Source of the DNA: an uncultured Eubacteriales bacterium
GTDB taxonomy: Bacteria; Bacillota; Clostridia; Christensenellales; CAG-138
NCBI GenBank assembly: GCA_900544965.1
Contig: UQXE01000024.1
Span: 1-29,120 of the forward strand
DNA: 29,120 nt
Direction: 5' to 3'
Below, in pieces: positions 7,501 to 15,395 of this stretch; position 1 is the first letter of the stretch, and each line of letters starts with the position of its first letter. The notes beneath the pieces were generated by a model. The model saw only the letters and a list, made by a program, of their open reading frames with translations. It did no database searches and was not told the DNA's origin. Made by a program: the position numbers and the translations under genes.

Positions 7501-8744
7501 CTAACCGAACTAACGCTGATTTTCCCTGATGAGCCGGCGTCACAATCCGTATTGATTGAAACGGCTGCAAATTCGCTGTCAAAGTTAATACAAAACCCAT
7601 CTTTAATCAGATAACCCTCAACGCCAAGTATAGCCTTTATACCTGCGCTTTTAGCGGCGCTGACAGCCGACGGAAAACCATGGACAACCCCATGGTCAGT
7701 AATGGCTACCGCCTGATGGCCAAATCTTTTTGCCGTATTAACCGCATCGTTGTCCCTGCCTTCCGCCTTTAACAGGGCGTCCATAGCGGAAAATCTTGTA
7801 TGAAGGTGCAGTTCAACACGTTTTTGAGGATAATTATCCTGCCGTCTCTCTGCCTGAGTACAGTTTATATCATAGGGCATCAGGACCATCTCGCCAGTGA
7901 ATCCGTCCTGTCTGTAATCTCCCCTTATTATTAATTCATCGCCCCGCTTTTTACATTCCTTGAGCTTATCGGCAATAATTTTTTCATCCTCATCCCCAAG
8001 GAACAGTTTAACGGGCAGCGTGTTTGTTTTATCGGTTACGCTCAACAGGAGAATACATCCGCCGTTTTTTCTGGATTTTTCCTCCATTGAAAATATGCTT
8101 CCCTTAACGGTAATGCGTCCTGAATCCTCCCTTACATCGTACATTGATATTGGTCTTGATTTAATGGCGCGCCCAAATATAACCTCCTTTTCACCTGTTT
8201 TGACTGGAGCTTTATTTTTACGTTGTGCTTGAACTCCGCCTAACTTAGGCCGCTTTGAGCTTGGCATTGATATGGCGGAATCCGAACAGATGAAAAGCTC
8301 GTCCTCTATTCCGAAGCTATCCCTCAGGACGGCCCGTATTACCCTCTCATTTTCCGTCCCCGTTATGATCTCCGCCGCGGCAGCCGGCACATACAGGGTA
8401 AGCGTTCCATCGGATTCTATAAGCTTAGACCGCCTTATAATTGGGCTAAGCATTGGCAGCAGATCGCACCACGTCTCCATTATAACCTTTGCCGCTTCGG
8501 GATCGTCGGAAAGCTGTCTTCTGGCAAGCGGAAACCTTACCGTTAAATCAAGGTTCAGGTTTCCATCCGTACACGAACGGACCGCTTCCGACAGCTTTGA
8601 TTTTACCCTTGATACCTGAGATGAAGTTAACAGCCTGTCCGATGAGAAGATGAGTTGAAGACTGCGCCTGCCTTTATAAAGCTTAGCGCTCTCCAACCCC
8701 AGATGTTTTCCTATATCCTTGCCTAAAATTCCGTTTATGTCCAT
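4548..8744 (-). CDS. polC: DNA polymerase III alpha subunit, Gram-positive PolC type, with degenerate proofreading domain
   Basis: This is the main replicative polymerase (1,398 residues, near the usual size). In order: N-terminal domain (1-180); OB fold (about 185-295); PHP domain in two parts (H313-L-H315, T-D350-H351, then H573, C623-E624 and G-D697-V-H699); an inserted DnaQ-like exonuclease domain (about 391-545); a zinc finger (C872, C875, C898, C901); and the polymerase core (P-D-I-D-L-N-F-S at about 926, T-G-Q-H-P-G-G near 1001). The exonuclease domain aligns along its length with that of B. subtilis PolC, but its catalytic residues are gone. D-V-E-T-T-G is S-I-N-T-D-C (396-401), the H-N-A-S-F-D motif is E-S-R-A-E-L (473-478), and no His remains at 511-545 where H-R-A-I-Y-D should be. 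The polymerase motifs look intact. The ATG overlaps the ispG stop by 10 bp, so translation is probably coupled. Confidence 0.96.
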   Translation of the reverse strand: MDINGILGKDIGKHLGLESAKLYKGRRSLQLIFSSDRLLTSSQVSRVKSKLSEAVRSCTDGNLNLDLTVRFPLARRQLSDDPEAAKVIMETWCDLLPMLSPIIRRSKLIESDGTLTLYVPAAAAEIITGTENERVIRAVLRDSFGIEDELFICSDSAISMPSSKRPKLGGVQAQRKNKAPVKTGEKEVIFGRAIKSRPISMYDVREDSGRITVKGSIFSMEEKSRKNGGCILLLSVTDKTNTLPVKLFLGDEDEKIIADKLKECKKRGDELIIRGDYRQDGFTGEMVLMPYDINCTQAERRQDNYPQKRVELHLHTRFSAMDALLKAEGRDNDAVNTAKRFGHQAVAITDHGVVHGFPSAVSAAKSAGIKAILGVEGYLIKDGFCINFDSEFAAVSINTDCDAGSSGKISVSSVRFTADRVIDRFYISTNYEEPSKFDIDAINSGAAMESNPELERIFTDLMAFLGDSTLVVESRAELIRMCGLARRFNANLKDRFIDVEMLTRYLHRELNDYGLEAASGLFGVDAEKTRAETIIQVFAGLMDEMRRLGLDGIPMCAGFEAGHEKGHGHHASHIILLAKDREGLKNLYKLVSYSHMEHFKGVPRIPRSLLCIHRKGLIIGSACEAGELFRALLNGSDQDEVERIARFYDYLEIQPVGNNDFLRREGRVKTVEDLRDFNRRIVEIGAKLNIPVVATGDVHFLNPEDALFRAILMNSKGFEDAFEQAPLYFKTTDEMMEEFAYLGSEKAFEVVIKNTNMIADMCESMMPFPDDKRTYAPAFEGAEEELKNMALGTAHSIYGDPLPEVVQKRLDRELSSIISNGYASLYLMAQRLVKKSLDDGYLVGSRGSVGSSFVATVAGITEVNPLPPHYVCPECKHAIFDVDAASSRCGVDMAELQCPNCATLMNKLGYDIPFEVFLGFKGDKTPDIDLNFSGDYQSIAHAYTEEMFGVGHAFKAGTISAVQQKTAFGYVKKYCEDREVSISKAEAERLASGCAGVKRTTGQHPGGIVIVPEDMEIFDFTPVQFPADKSEKNITITHFDFHAMDDKLVKLDILGHDDPTALRMLHDITGLDPRTIPLDDPETMRIFSSSEPLGISLDDIDCEVGSIGIPEFGTAFVRQMLMDTRPTTMEELVRISGLSHGESVWVGNARDLVLDGTATLSEVICTRDDIMNYLLSHGGEPSMAFKIMESVRKGKGLTADMEAWMNGIKIPKWFIDSCKKIKYMFPRAHAAAYVMMSFRVAYYKVHYPEAYYTVYYTVRADAFDIIEASVPMNALLRRIRAISDAGDKASEKDKGLLTILEVVYEMRLRGIELLSLDLYKSDATRFRLEEEGIRPPFSSLAGVGEVAAIMIAKAASESRFTSIKDFKDRAKVSNTVLDMFKSIGLLEGLSDTDQLSMF

Positions 8745-9799
8745 GTACCGCCACCTGCAATCCTGCGGGCTTCCGAGATGAGAGCGTTAACAGCCTCGCG
8801 CTGGGGGGCATTCAAAATTACTTCATCCTTTTTGAATAAAACGCCCCTGTCCGGACCAAACGCTATGCCGATATCAGCCTCCCTGGCTTCTCCAGGGCCG
8901 TTTACAGCACAACCCATAACCGCCACTTTAAGCGTTTTATCCGTACAGTATCCGCTTAATTCCGATTCAACCTGACGCGCTATTGACTCCAAGTCTACGC
9001 AGCATCGTCCGCATGTAGGACAGCTGATTATTTCAATCCCTTTGTCGTATCTGTCGAGTGCACGAAGTATTTCTTTGGCAGCCTTTACCTCGTCAATCGG
9101 GTCCCCGGTTATTGATACCCTGATAGTGTCTCCTATACCATCCAAAAGCAATGTTCCAATTCCAATGGCGGATTTTATAACAGCCGATTCCCCAAATCCC
9201 GCCTCCGTTACACCTACATGAAGGGGGAATACGCAAACATCGCTCATCAGCCTGTATGCTTTAACCGTATCTATGACATTTGACGCTTTCAGCGATACGA
9301 CAATATCGTCAAAGCCTTCCCCCAAGAGCAGATCTACATGCCGTTTAGCGCTTTCCACCAGCGCTTCAGGGGATGGCCTTCCATACTTTAAAAGAAGATC
9401 GCGTTCAAGGGAGCCGCCATTCACTCCTACCCTTATAGGGACGCAATGCTCTTTTGCGCACTTAACAAGCTTCTTAACCCTATCCGCATCGCCTATATTG
9501 CCCGGATTAAAGCGTATTTTATCTATGCCATTATTTATTGAAGCAATGGCCAGCCTATAATCAAAATGTATATCGGCTACGAGCGGTATACGCGTCATTG
9601 CCTTTATACTTTGTATCGATTCAGCGCACTCCATGTCGCACACTGAAAATCTGGCGATCTCGCAGCCTGCATCCTCCAGCCTTTTTATCTGATTCACGGT
9701 GGCCTTTATATCCCTTGTATCGGTATTGGTCATGGACTGTATTGAGATATTAGCGTCCCCGCCTATCTGTACTCCGCCCACCATCACTGGCCTAGTCAT
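8735..9799 (-). CDS. ispG: 4-hydroxy-3-methylbut-2-enyl diphosphate synthase (flavodoxin/ferredoxin)
   Basis: This is the penultimate enzyme of the MEP isoprenoid pathway, reducing ME-cPP to HMBPP with a [4Fe-4S] cluster. The 354-residue length is right for the bacterial two-domain form. The TIM-barrel part is at about 1-245 and the cluster domain follows. Cluster ligands C260 and C263 (S-C-P-T-C-G-R) and C297 (M-G-C-A-V-N-G-P-G-E) are present, along with E304. An extra Cys pair directly after the first motif (G-R-C-C) is a little unusual. It lies downstream of rseP (57-bp gap) and overlaps polC by 10 bp, in the same cluster as dxr, the second enzyme of the pathway. Confidence 0.96.
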   Translation of the reverse strand: MTRPVMVGGVQIGGDANISIQSMTNTDTRDIKATVNQIKRLEDAGCEIARFSVCDMECAESIQSIKAMTRIPLVADIHFDYRLAIASINNGIDKIRFNPGNIGDADRVKKLVKCAKEHCVPIRVGVNGGSLERDLLLKYGRPSPEALVESAKRHVDLLLGEGFDDIVVSLKASNVIDTVKAYRLMSDVCVFPLHVGVTEAGFGESAVIKSAIGIGTLLLDGIGDTIRVSITGDPIDEVKAAKEILRALDRYDKGIEIISCPTCGRCCVDLESIARQVESELSGYCTDKTLKVAVMGCAVNGPGEAREADIGIAFGPDRGVLFKKDEVILNAPQREAVNALISEARRIAGGGTWT

Positions 9800-9856
9800 A
9801 ATTTCTTTACCCCTTTAGGCTAATTCTCCCGCGCAGCTTGATAAAGCTCTTATGCG

Positions 9857-10900
9857 TTATCCTCCCACGAGTCTGGATATATCTCCAAATGTAAGCACGA
9901 TCATCAAAACCATAAGCAGTGCAAAACCAATCATATGTACAACCGCCTCTACTTTGACGGGCACCGGCTTTCTGAAAATCGCCTCAATGCCCATGAACAC
10001 AAATCTTCCTCCATCCAGGGCAGGCAGCGGAAGCAGGTTTATTATTCCAAGGTTTATGCTTATAAGAACCGCCATTCTAAGCACCGTTTCAAAGCTGCTG
10101 CGCACCGCCTGGCCTATGAGGTCTATCATACCTACGGCGCCTACCACATCGCCCTGCTGTACATTGCCCTGAAACAGGGTTCCTAAAAAGCCGAACATCT
10201 CATCGATCATTGAAACCGTGTATTTAACCGACCCGCCCCATGCGCTGAAAAAGCCGTATTCCTCACGTATGGCGGCGGCGCCTATCGTTATGCCGATGTA
10301 ATTGCCCTGCTTTTGAGCGTTATATATATCGCTTAATCCCAGACTGACCCTCTCTCCGGCGCGGTCAACGACAATTATGGTTGTGCCGTTAGGATCAGCT
10401 GATCTTAGCTCTTCTACAGCCTGATTTGGATAGGTTATCGGCGTACCGTTTATCTCTACGATTATATCGCCTTTGAGCATTCCAGAATCCTGAGCAATGC
10501 TGACCTCTTGGTCAAAGTCGACTACCTGGGGCATATATTTTAAATCGCCGTATGCCATAAGGGTTATCGCTGAAAATATAATCGCAAAAAGAATATTCAT
10601 CAACGGGCCTGCCAGCACGACCAGCATACGCTTCCATACCGGCTTTGAATTGAAGGAATCGGCGTTCTTAACGCCTTCGTCCTCTCCCTCGAATTGGCAC
10701 ATGCCGCCAATCGGCAGGGCGCGTATTGAATATAATATGCCCTTCCTCTCAAACTTTGCCAGCTTTGGCCCCATTCCTATAGCAAACTCAACTATTTTAA
10801 AGCCAAGCAGCCTTCCCATTCCGTAATGTCCCAACTCATGAACAAATACCAGTATTCCGAGCACTAATAGAGCTCCAAGTATCGATAGAACTATATCCAA
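9857..10900 (-). CDS. rseP: RIP metalloprotease RseP/RasP (site-2 protease)
   Basis: This is an intramembrane zinc protease of the M50 family (347 residues) that cleaves membrane anchors such as anti-sigma factors and signal-peptide remnants. H-E-L-G-H at 21-25 in the first membrane helix binds zinc. A PDZ domain occupies about 100-180. The second catalytic motif N-L-L-P-L-P-A-L-D-G-G lies near residue 290, followed by the last membrane helix. The start appears to be TTG at 10900, about 10 bases after AAGGGAG. The gene is separated from dxr by an unusual 214-bp insert with inverted repeats. Confidence 0.95.
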   Translation of the reverse strand: MDIVLSILGALLVLGILVFVHELGHYGMGRLLGFKIVEFAIGMGPKLAKFERKGILYSIRALPIGGMCQFEGEDEGVKNADSFNSKPVWKRMLVVLAGPLMNILFAIIFSAITLMAYGDLKYMPQVVDFDQEVSIAQDSGMLKGDIIVEINGTPITYPNQAVEELRSADPNGTTIIVVDRAGERVSLGLSDIYNAQKQGNYIGITIGAAAIREEYGFFSAWGGSVKYTVSMIDEMFGFLGTLFQGNVQQGDVVGAVGMIDLIGQAVRSSFETVLRMAVLISINLGIINLLPLPALDGGRFVFMGIEAIFRKPVPVKVEAVVHMIGFALLMVLMIVLTFGDISRLVGG

Positions 10901-10951
10901 ATTGATGTTTCTCCCTTCACCATAATCGGGTTACATAATATTATATCATAC

Positions 10952-11165
10952 CAGGCTGTCAAAAACCCCCGGGATTGTCAAGGGCGGCCGCCCTTGATTT
11001 TAAATCCAGCTCTGACGAATGCGCGTTAGAACGGATGAAGACCGTGAGGGTTTCGTTCTTTGCGGTTTTGCCGCCATGGAGCCCTAAGGGCGGGAGGCAA
11101 TACCCTTAACCTCAAAAAAGCGGCTACGCCACTTTTTGACACGTTAAAATGATATTATATCATAC
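10952..11165. repeat. Structured MITE-like insert between dxr and rseP
   Basis: A 14-bp direct repeat, ATATTATATCATAC, stands at 10938-10951 and 11152-11165, the second copy overlapping the dxr stop codon. Just inside are inverted TGTCAAAAA ends (10957-10965 and 11133-11141). The body contains a perfect 20-bp palindrome (10978-10997, TCAAGGGCGG mirrored), the palindrome GCCCTAAGGGC, and on the minus strand a hairpin with a 10-bp stem (AAAAAGTGGC / GCCGCTTTTT). No open frame of note is present. It resembles a small non-autonomous insertion or a repeated structured intergenic element. It could also terminate or process the operon transcript. Confidence 0.55.
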
Positions 11166-12308
11166 TTTTTCCTGCGCAAGCCTTCTGGCCTGCCTGTCAA
11201 TTTCCACTATAGCTTCATAGTTGTCCGCATTCGCGAAATCAAGTGCCTGCGCTCTTTCCATTGCGTATTCAACGCGCCGGGCTATGTCCAAAAAACCCGT
11301 CGTTCCCGCTAGAAACATCGATCCGGCGGCCTCGTTGGCGGCATTATATACTATTGGAAGCGCATTGCCGCCATTCAGTGCCGCATATGCCAGCTTTATT
11401 GCCGGAAATCTGGCGACATCGGGCCTTTCAAACGTTAGCGGCCGCTCATCAAACAAGCTAAGCGGCTTTACCTCCGATTTTATCCTTTCAGGATAGGTCA
11501 GCGAATATTGTATTGCTGTCCTCATATCGGCAGTACCCAACTGAGCTATTATGCTTCCGTCGATGAACTCCACCATTGAATGTACGATGGATTGGGGATG
11601 CAGCAAAACCTCTATTGCGTCTCCTTCCATATCAAACAGAAAAGCTGCTTCCATTATTTCAAGCCCTTTATTAAACATCGTTGCAGAATCCAGCGAGATT
11701 TTTTTCCCCATATTCCAGATTGGGTGGTTCAATGCCTGCTCCGGCCCAGCGTGTTCCATTTCTTCAAGCGTGCTGTTTCTAAACGGCCCTCCCGACGCGG
11801 TTAGTATGAGCTTTTTCAGATCGCTCCGCCTTCCTGCCATAAGGCACTGAAATATTGCGGACTGCTCGCTGTCGACGGGGATAATCCTCCCTCCCGATTT
11901 AAGCGCGTTTTGTATAAGCGGATTTGCGCAAACGATGCTCTCTTTATTGGCAAGGGCAACTGTTTTGCCCGCGTGAAGCGCCGCGACCAGCGGCAGCGTC
12001 CCCGCAAACCCGCACACCGCGTTTACAATGATATCCGCTTCGGCAAGCTGGGCCAGCTCAGTAGCGGCGCTTTGCCCCATAATAAGGGAAACGCCTTTCC
12101 CCACTATTACTTCACGGGCATGGCCGGCCTCCGCAAGGCCCACATGCTTCGGGCAAAACTCCATGATCTGGCGGTTAAGGAGTTCTACGTTGCTTCCAGC
12201 GCAAAGGCCGATACACTGCATAGTATCCCTGTGACTGCGTATTACATCAAGCGTTTGAATCCCTATGGAACCCGTAGAGCCCAAAACAACTATTTTTTTA
12301 CACTTCAT
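11160..12308 (-). CDS. dxr: 1-deoxy-D-xylulose-5-phosphate reductoisomerase
   Basis: Converts DXP to MEP with NADPH, the committed step of the MEP pathway. The length of 382 residues is standard. An NADPH-binding G-S-T-G-S-I-G lies near the N-terminus. The middle holds A-N-K-E-S, V-D-S-E-Q-S-A, the substrate loop around T-A-S-G-G-P-F, H-P-I-W-N-M-G-K-K-I-S, D-S-A-T-M-F-N-K-G-L-E, and H-P-Q-S-I-V-H-S-M-V-E. It follows cdsA after 4 bp and is co-oriented with uppS and cdsA. Its stop codon lies in the direct repeat that borders the 214-bp insert. Confidence 0.97.
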   Translation of the reverse strand: MKCKKIVVLGSTGSIGIQTLDVIRSHRDTMQCIGLCAGSNVELLNRQIMEFCPKHVGLAEAGHAREVIVGKGVSLIMGQSAATELAQLAEADIIVNAVCGFAGTLPLVAALHAGKTVALANKESIVCANPLIQNALKSGGRIIPVDSEQSAIFQCLMAGRRSDLKKLILTASGGPFRNSTLEEMEHAGPEQALNHPIWNMGKKISLDSATMFNKGLEIMEAAFLFDMEGDAIEVLLHPQSIVHSMVEFIDGSIIAQLGTADMRTAIQYSLTYPERIKSEVKPLSLFDERPLTFERPDVARFPAIKLAYAALNGGNALPIVYNAANEAAGSMFLAGTTGFLDIARRVEYAMERAQALDFANADNYEAIVEIDRQARRLAQEKV

Positions 12309-12312
12309 ATTC

Positions 12313-13143
12313 TCACAATAGCCCCGTTACATAGCTATGCACCGCATAAAAGAACAAAAATACCATCGGCGCACACATTAAAACACTGTCCAGGCGATCA
12401 AGCATGCCGCCATGCCCCGGTAAAAACGTGCCAAAATCCTTAATATCGGCCCACCGCTTTATAGTGGATGCAAACAGGTCGCCTATCTGCCCCATCGCCC
12501 CGCATAGTAGCCCCAGAACCATCATCGGTATTATCCCTACGTACGGCCGTATATCAAAATATTGCTGCACAAAGTACACAAGTATCCCGCCCATTATTCC
12601 GCCCGCAAGACCTCCAATGCTGCCTTCAACGGTCTTCTTGGGGCTGATATGGGGACATAGCTTATGCCTTCCACGAAACACGCCTATAAAGTAAGCCATG
12701 GTATCCCCAAGCAAAGGCCCCGCAAACATCATCAATAGCGCTATACGGCTTAAAGGCTCTCCCGATAGCTTATGTATAGCGGCTATGAACACAAAGAACG
12801 AAAGCGGGTACAAAAATACCGACAAGCTAGCAAAGACGTCTTCAGTAGTACGTTTTTTATTAAAAATGCGTTCCACAATCGTAGCCGTAACACAAAATAC
12901 AAGAAGCAGCAGCAGCCAGTATATCGCCGGCGTATAACGGGTGACAGGGTAATATATCAACGCGAACAGATATAGCGGATAGGAAAAGGGGTTCAGACCC
13001 TTTTTCTGGAACGTTTTAACCATTTCATAAACACAGATTGAAGTAGCCAAACTGAACATAACGCACTGTACGACACCGCCGAAAAATAGCGTCAGCAAAA
13101 ACAACAGCGCCAGCAGTACCCCAACAACTATCCTAGTCCGCAT
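12313..13143 (-). CDS. cdsA: Phosphatidate cytidylyltransferase
   Basis: A membrane enzyme that makes CDP-diacylglycerol from phosphatidic acid and CTP for phospholipid synthesis. The 276-residue protein has a run of hydrophobic helices. It carries the S-P-K-K-T-V-E-G-S-I-G-G segment and the C-terminal CDP-DAG synthase signature (L-P-G-H-G-G-M-L-D-R-L-D-S). AAGGTGG precedes the ATG. It sits between uppS and dxr, as in many Firmicutes. Confidence 0.95.
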   Translation of the reverse strand: MRTRIVVGVLLALLFLLTLFFGGVVQCVMFSLATSICVYEMVKTFQKKGLNPFSYPLYLFALIYYPVTRYTPAIYWLLLLLVFCVTATIVERIFNKKRTTEDVFASLSVFLYPLSFFVFIAAIHKLSGEPLSRIALLMMFAGPLLGDTMAYFIGVFRGRHKLCPHISPKKTVEGSIGGLAGGIMGGILVYFVQQYFDIRPYVGIIPMMVLGLLCGAMGQIGDLFASTIKRWADIKDFGTFLPGHGGMLDRLDSVLMCAPMVFLFFYAVHSYVTGLL

Positions 13144-13164
13144 CCCAAACCACCTTTCGAGACG

Positions 13165-13896
13165 TCATAGTCCCCCATATCGTCTGCTTCTGTTTTGATA
13201 CTCAATCAGGCATTCAGCATAGCATTGTTCATTAAAATCAGGAAACAGAGTATCAATAAACACCAGTTCTGAATAAGCCGCCTGATATAACAGGAAATTA
13301 GATAGCCGCTTTTCCCCTCCAGTGCGTATTATCAGATCAAGCTCCGGCATTCCGCTGGTATACAGTGCTTTTTCAAAGCATGCCTCGTCTATATCGGCGG
13401 CGCTTATGCGACCGCTTTCCACAGCTTCAGCCAGCGTGCGCGCAGCGGACGCAATTTCGCTTCGCGCACCATAGTTTATAGCAATATTCAACTTCAGCCC
13501 TTGGTTAAGCTCCGTAATGCCCATAGCACGCTCCAACGTTTTGCGCGTTTTGGGCGGAAGCGGTCCTATATCCCCTAAAATCGATATACGAACCCCTTTT
13601 CTGTTCAGCTCCTCTATTTCACGCTTAAAGTATTCTATCACAAGCTCGAACAATGCGCTAACCTCAGTTTTAGGCCTGCACCAGTTTTCAGTAGAAAACG
13701 CGTATAACGAGAGCGCCCCTATACCAAAACCGTCCGAAGCCGCTATTACTCCTCTTAAAGCCTCGACGCCGGCGCGGTGCCCCGCCGTCCTTGGCAGACC
13801 CCTGGTTTTGGCCCATCGACCGTTTCCATCCATTATTATAGCAACATGGCGCGGCATTTCCAACTTAAGACCATATTTTTCAAATAAACCGCTCAT
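13165..13896 (-). CDS. uppS: Undecaprenyl diphosphate synthase (isoprenyl transferase)
   Basis: A cis-prenyltransferase making the C55 lipid carrier for cell-wall synthesis. In 243 residues it has the catalytic M-D23-G-N-G-R-W motif, the H-R-A-G substrate site and the C-terminal R-T-G-G-E-K-R-L-S-N-F-L-L-Y-Q motif, where G-G replaces the more usual S-G. The start codon lies one base after the stop codon of the hemZ-like gene, indicating coupled translation. Its product uses isoprenoids from the MEP enzymes encoded downstream in the cluster. Confidence 0.96.
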   Translation of the reverse strand: MSGLFEKYGLKLEMPRHVAIIMDGNGRWAKTRGLPRTAGHRAGVEALRGVIAASDGFGIGALSLYAFSTENWCRPKTEVSALFELVIEYFKREIEELNRKGVRISILGDIGPLPPKTRKTLERAMGITELNQGLKLNIAINYGARSEIASAARTLAEAVESGRISAADIDEACFEKALYTSGMPELDLIIRTGGEKRLSNFLLYQAAYSELVFIDTLFPDFNEQCYAECLIEYQNRSRRYGGL

Positions 13897-13897
13897 A

Positions 13898-15388
13898 TTA
13901 ATTCCTATCGGTCAGGAACAGCTCTCTTTTATCACCGGCCGTCCTGTTTAGCTTTAAAATATAGGTATCTATATCCTTGGGGTTAGGAATGCGCTCCACG
14001 CGCCTCTGGGAATCAAATATCCGTTTTGACATAGCGCCAGCCCCATGCGCCATTATATTTGTGGTTTCCTCCATCATATCAATATTATAAATACATTCAG
14101 CCCCTGCTATGGTATAACCCACATTTTCGAGATTTCCTCTCATATATTTTTGACGATACATATAATATGGATACATATCCATATCTCGCGCCGCCTGTGC
14201 GCAGATTTTCACCATATTATCCGCGGTTTCCGCATCAGGCAGCGGATATTGGGCGATTCTTTCCTTAAGTTTTGAGGCGCGCTTTAAGGCTAAGGTATGC
14301 ACCGTAAGGTTTTCCGGCGCTAACAAGGCCATCTTATCCATGGTGTGCTTCATATTATCTTCATTTTCTCCGGGCAATCCTGCGATAACATCAGCATTTA
14401 TCACGCTAATGCCTGCATCCCTCGCCATATTGAAAGCCCTGAATATTTCTGAAGGCGTATGCTCTCTCCCAATTAGCTTCAATGTCTTTTCGCACATTGT
14501 CTGAGGGTTTATGGATACTCTTGTGGCTCCGCAATCCTTTATAACTCTAAGCTTGTCAAGGTCTATCGTGTCCGGTCTCCCCGCTTCAACTGTCAGCTCG
14601 GCTCCAAATCCCCCATAGCTGTCTATCGTAAATTCAAGCACGTCTCGAAGTTCATCGGCGGTAAGCACCGTTGGCGTTCCTCCGCCGACATAAACTGCCC
14701 GCACACGGTATCCGCCTCTGTCAACGATCTCAGAGCCATGCTTTATATCCTGTTTCAGCGCGTCTATATACGCCCTCATATCGGTCTTATCCGTTCGAAC
14801 ACAGGATGCGAATGAACAATACAGGCATCTAGTTTTGCAATAAGGAATTCCAACATATATATCTATGTCGTCCTTTCTCTGCATTCCTATTATTGGAAGC
14901 TGCGCCGCAACAATATTCGATGCAAGCTCAAGTTTTTCACTTGATACATCAAAATCCTCAAGCATTATGCGGCTGGCCTGCTCAATGGAGTGTTCCGATA
15001 TCAGTTCCCTCATAAGCCTAGTGGGTCGTATTCCTGTGAGGGATCCCCAAGGAACATATGATTCAAACATTCCCCGCATTGCGCGGAATGCCGCAATTTT
15101 AACGCAGCGTTTCCTGTAACGCTTTTCAACCAGAGGCGTTTCATGACGCACCGGTGCGCTGTATTCATAATTAAACATGCGCACCCTTCCAGATTGAAGC
15201 TGCAGGCACTCCGCGTCAACATACCATACGCCTTCATGTGTTCTCAGAAATAGCTTTAAAACTATATCGCCCTCATCCATTATAGGCAGGCAATCCAGCC
15301 GCTCAATTTCTTCACAAGCTATAAACAGCCTCATCTCCTCGGCAATTTCGTTGAGAAACTCAGGCTGATTGGTTAATATTCCAGTCAT
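13898..15388 (-). CDS. hemZ: HemZ-like radical SAM protein, coproporphyrinogen III oxidase family
   Basis: A radical SAM enzyme of 496 residues with the cluster motif Y-C184-K-T-R-C188-L-Y-C191. The 180-residue N-terminal region ending in W-G-S-L-T-G-I-R-P-T-R is typical of HemZ proteins (about 500 residues in Bacillus). The G-G-G-T-P-T motif and the C-terminal HemN-like domain (M-Y-R-Q-K-Y-M-R-G-N-L-E-N-V-G-Y) are present. HemZ is annotated as an oxygen-independent coproporphyrinogen dehydrogenase, but activity is not proven for most members. No other haem genes lie nearby, so the substrate here is open. It is packed between an MBL-fold gene and uppS. Confidence 0.88.
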   Translation of the reverse strand: MTGILTNQPEFLNEIAEEMRLFIACEEIERLDCLPIMDEGDIVLKLFLRTHEGVWYVDAECLQLQSGRVRMFNYEYSAPVRHETPLVEKRYRKRCVKIAAFRAMRGMFESYVPWGSLTGIRPTRLMRELISEHSIEQASRIMLEDFDVSSEKLELASNIVAAQLPIIGMQRKDDIDIYVGIPYCKTRCLYCSFASCVRTDKTDMRAYIDALKQDIKHGSEIVDRGGYRVRAVYVGGGTPTVLTADELRDVLEFTIDSYGGFGAELTVEAGRPDTIDLDKLRVIKDCGATRVSINPQTMCEKTLKLIGREHTPSEIFRAFNMARDAGISVINADVIAGLPGENEDNMKHTMDKMALLAPENLTVHTLALKRASKLKERIAQYPLPDAETADNMVKICAQAARDMDMYPYYMYRQKYMRGNLENVGYTIAGAECIYNIDMMEETTNIMAHGAGAMSKRIFDSQRRVERIPNPKDIDTYILKLNRTAGDKRELFLTDRN

Positions 15389-15395
15389 ATGTCTC

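Noticed and set aside
7110..7574. Frameshift or sequencing error as the cause of the degenerate PolC exonuclease motifs
   Set aside because: The frame is open throughout and structural landmarks of the domain are retained on both sides of each lost motif, so replacements and not a shifted frame explain the differences.
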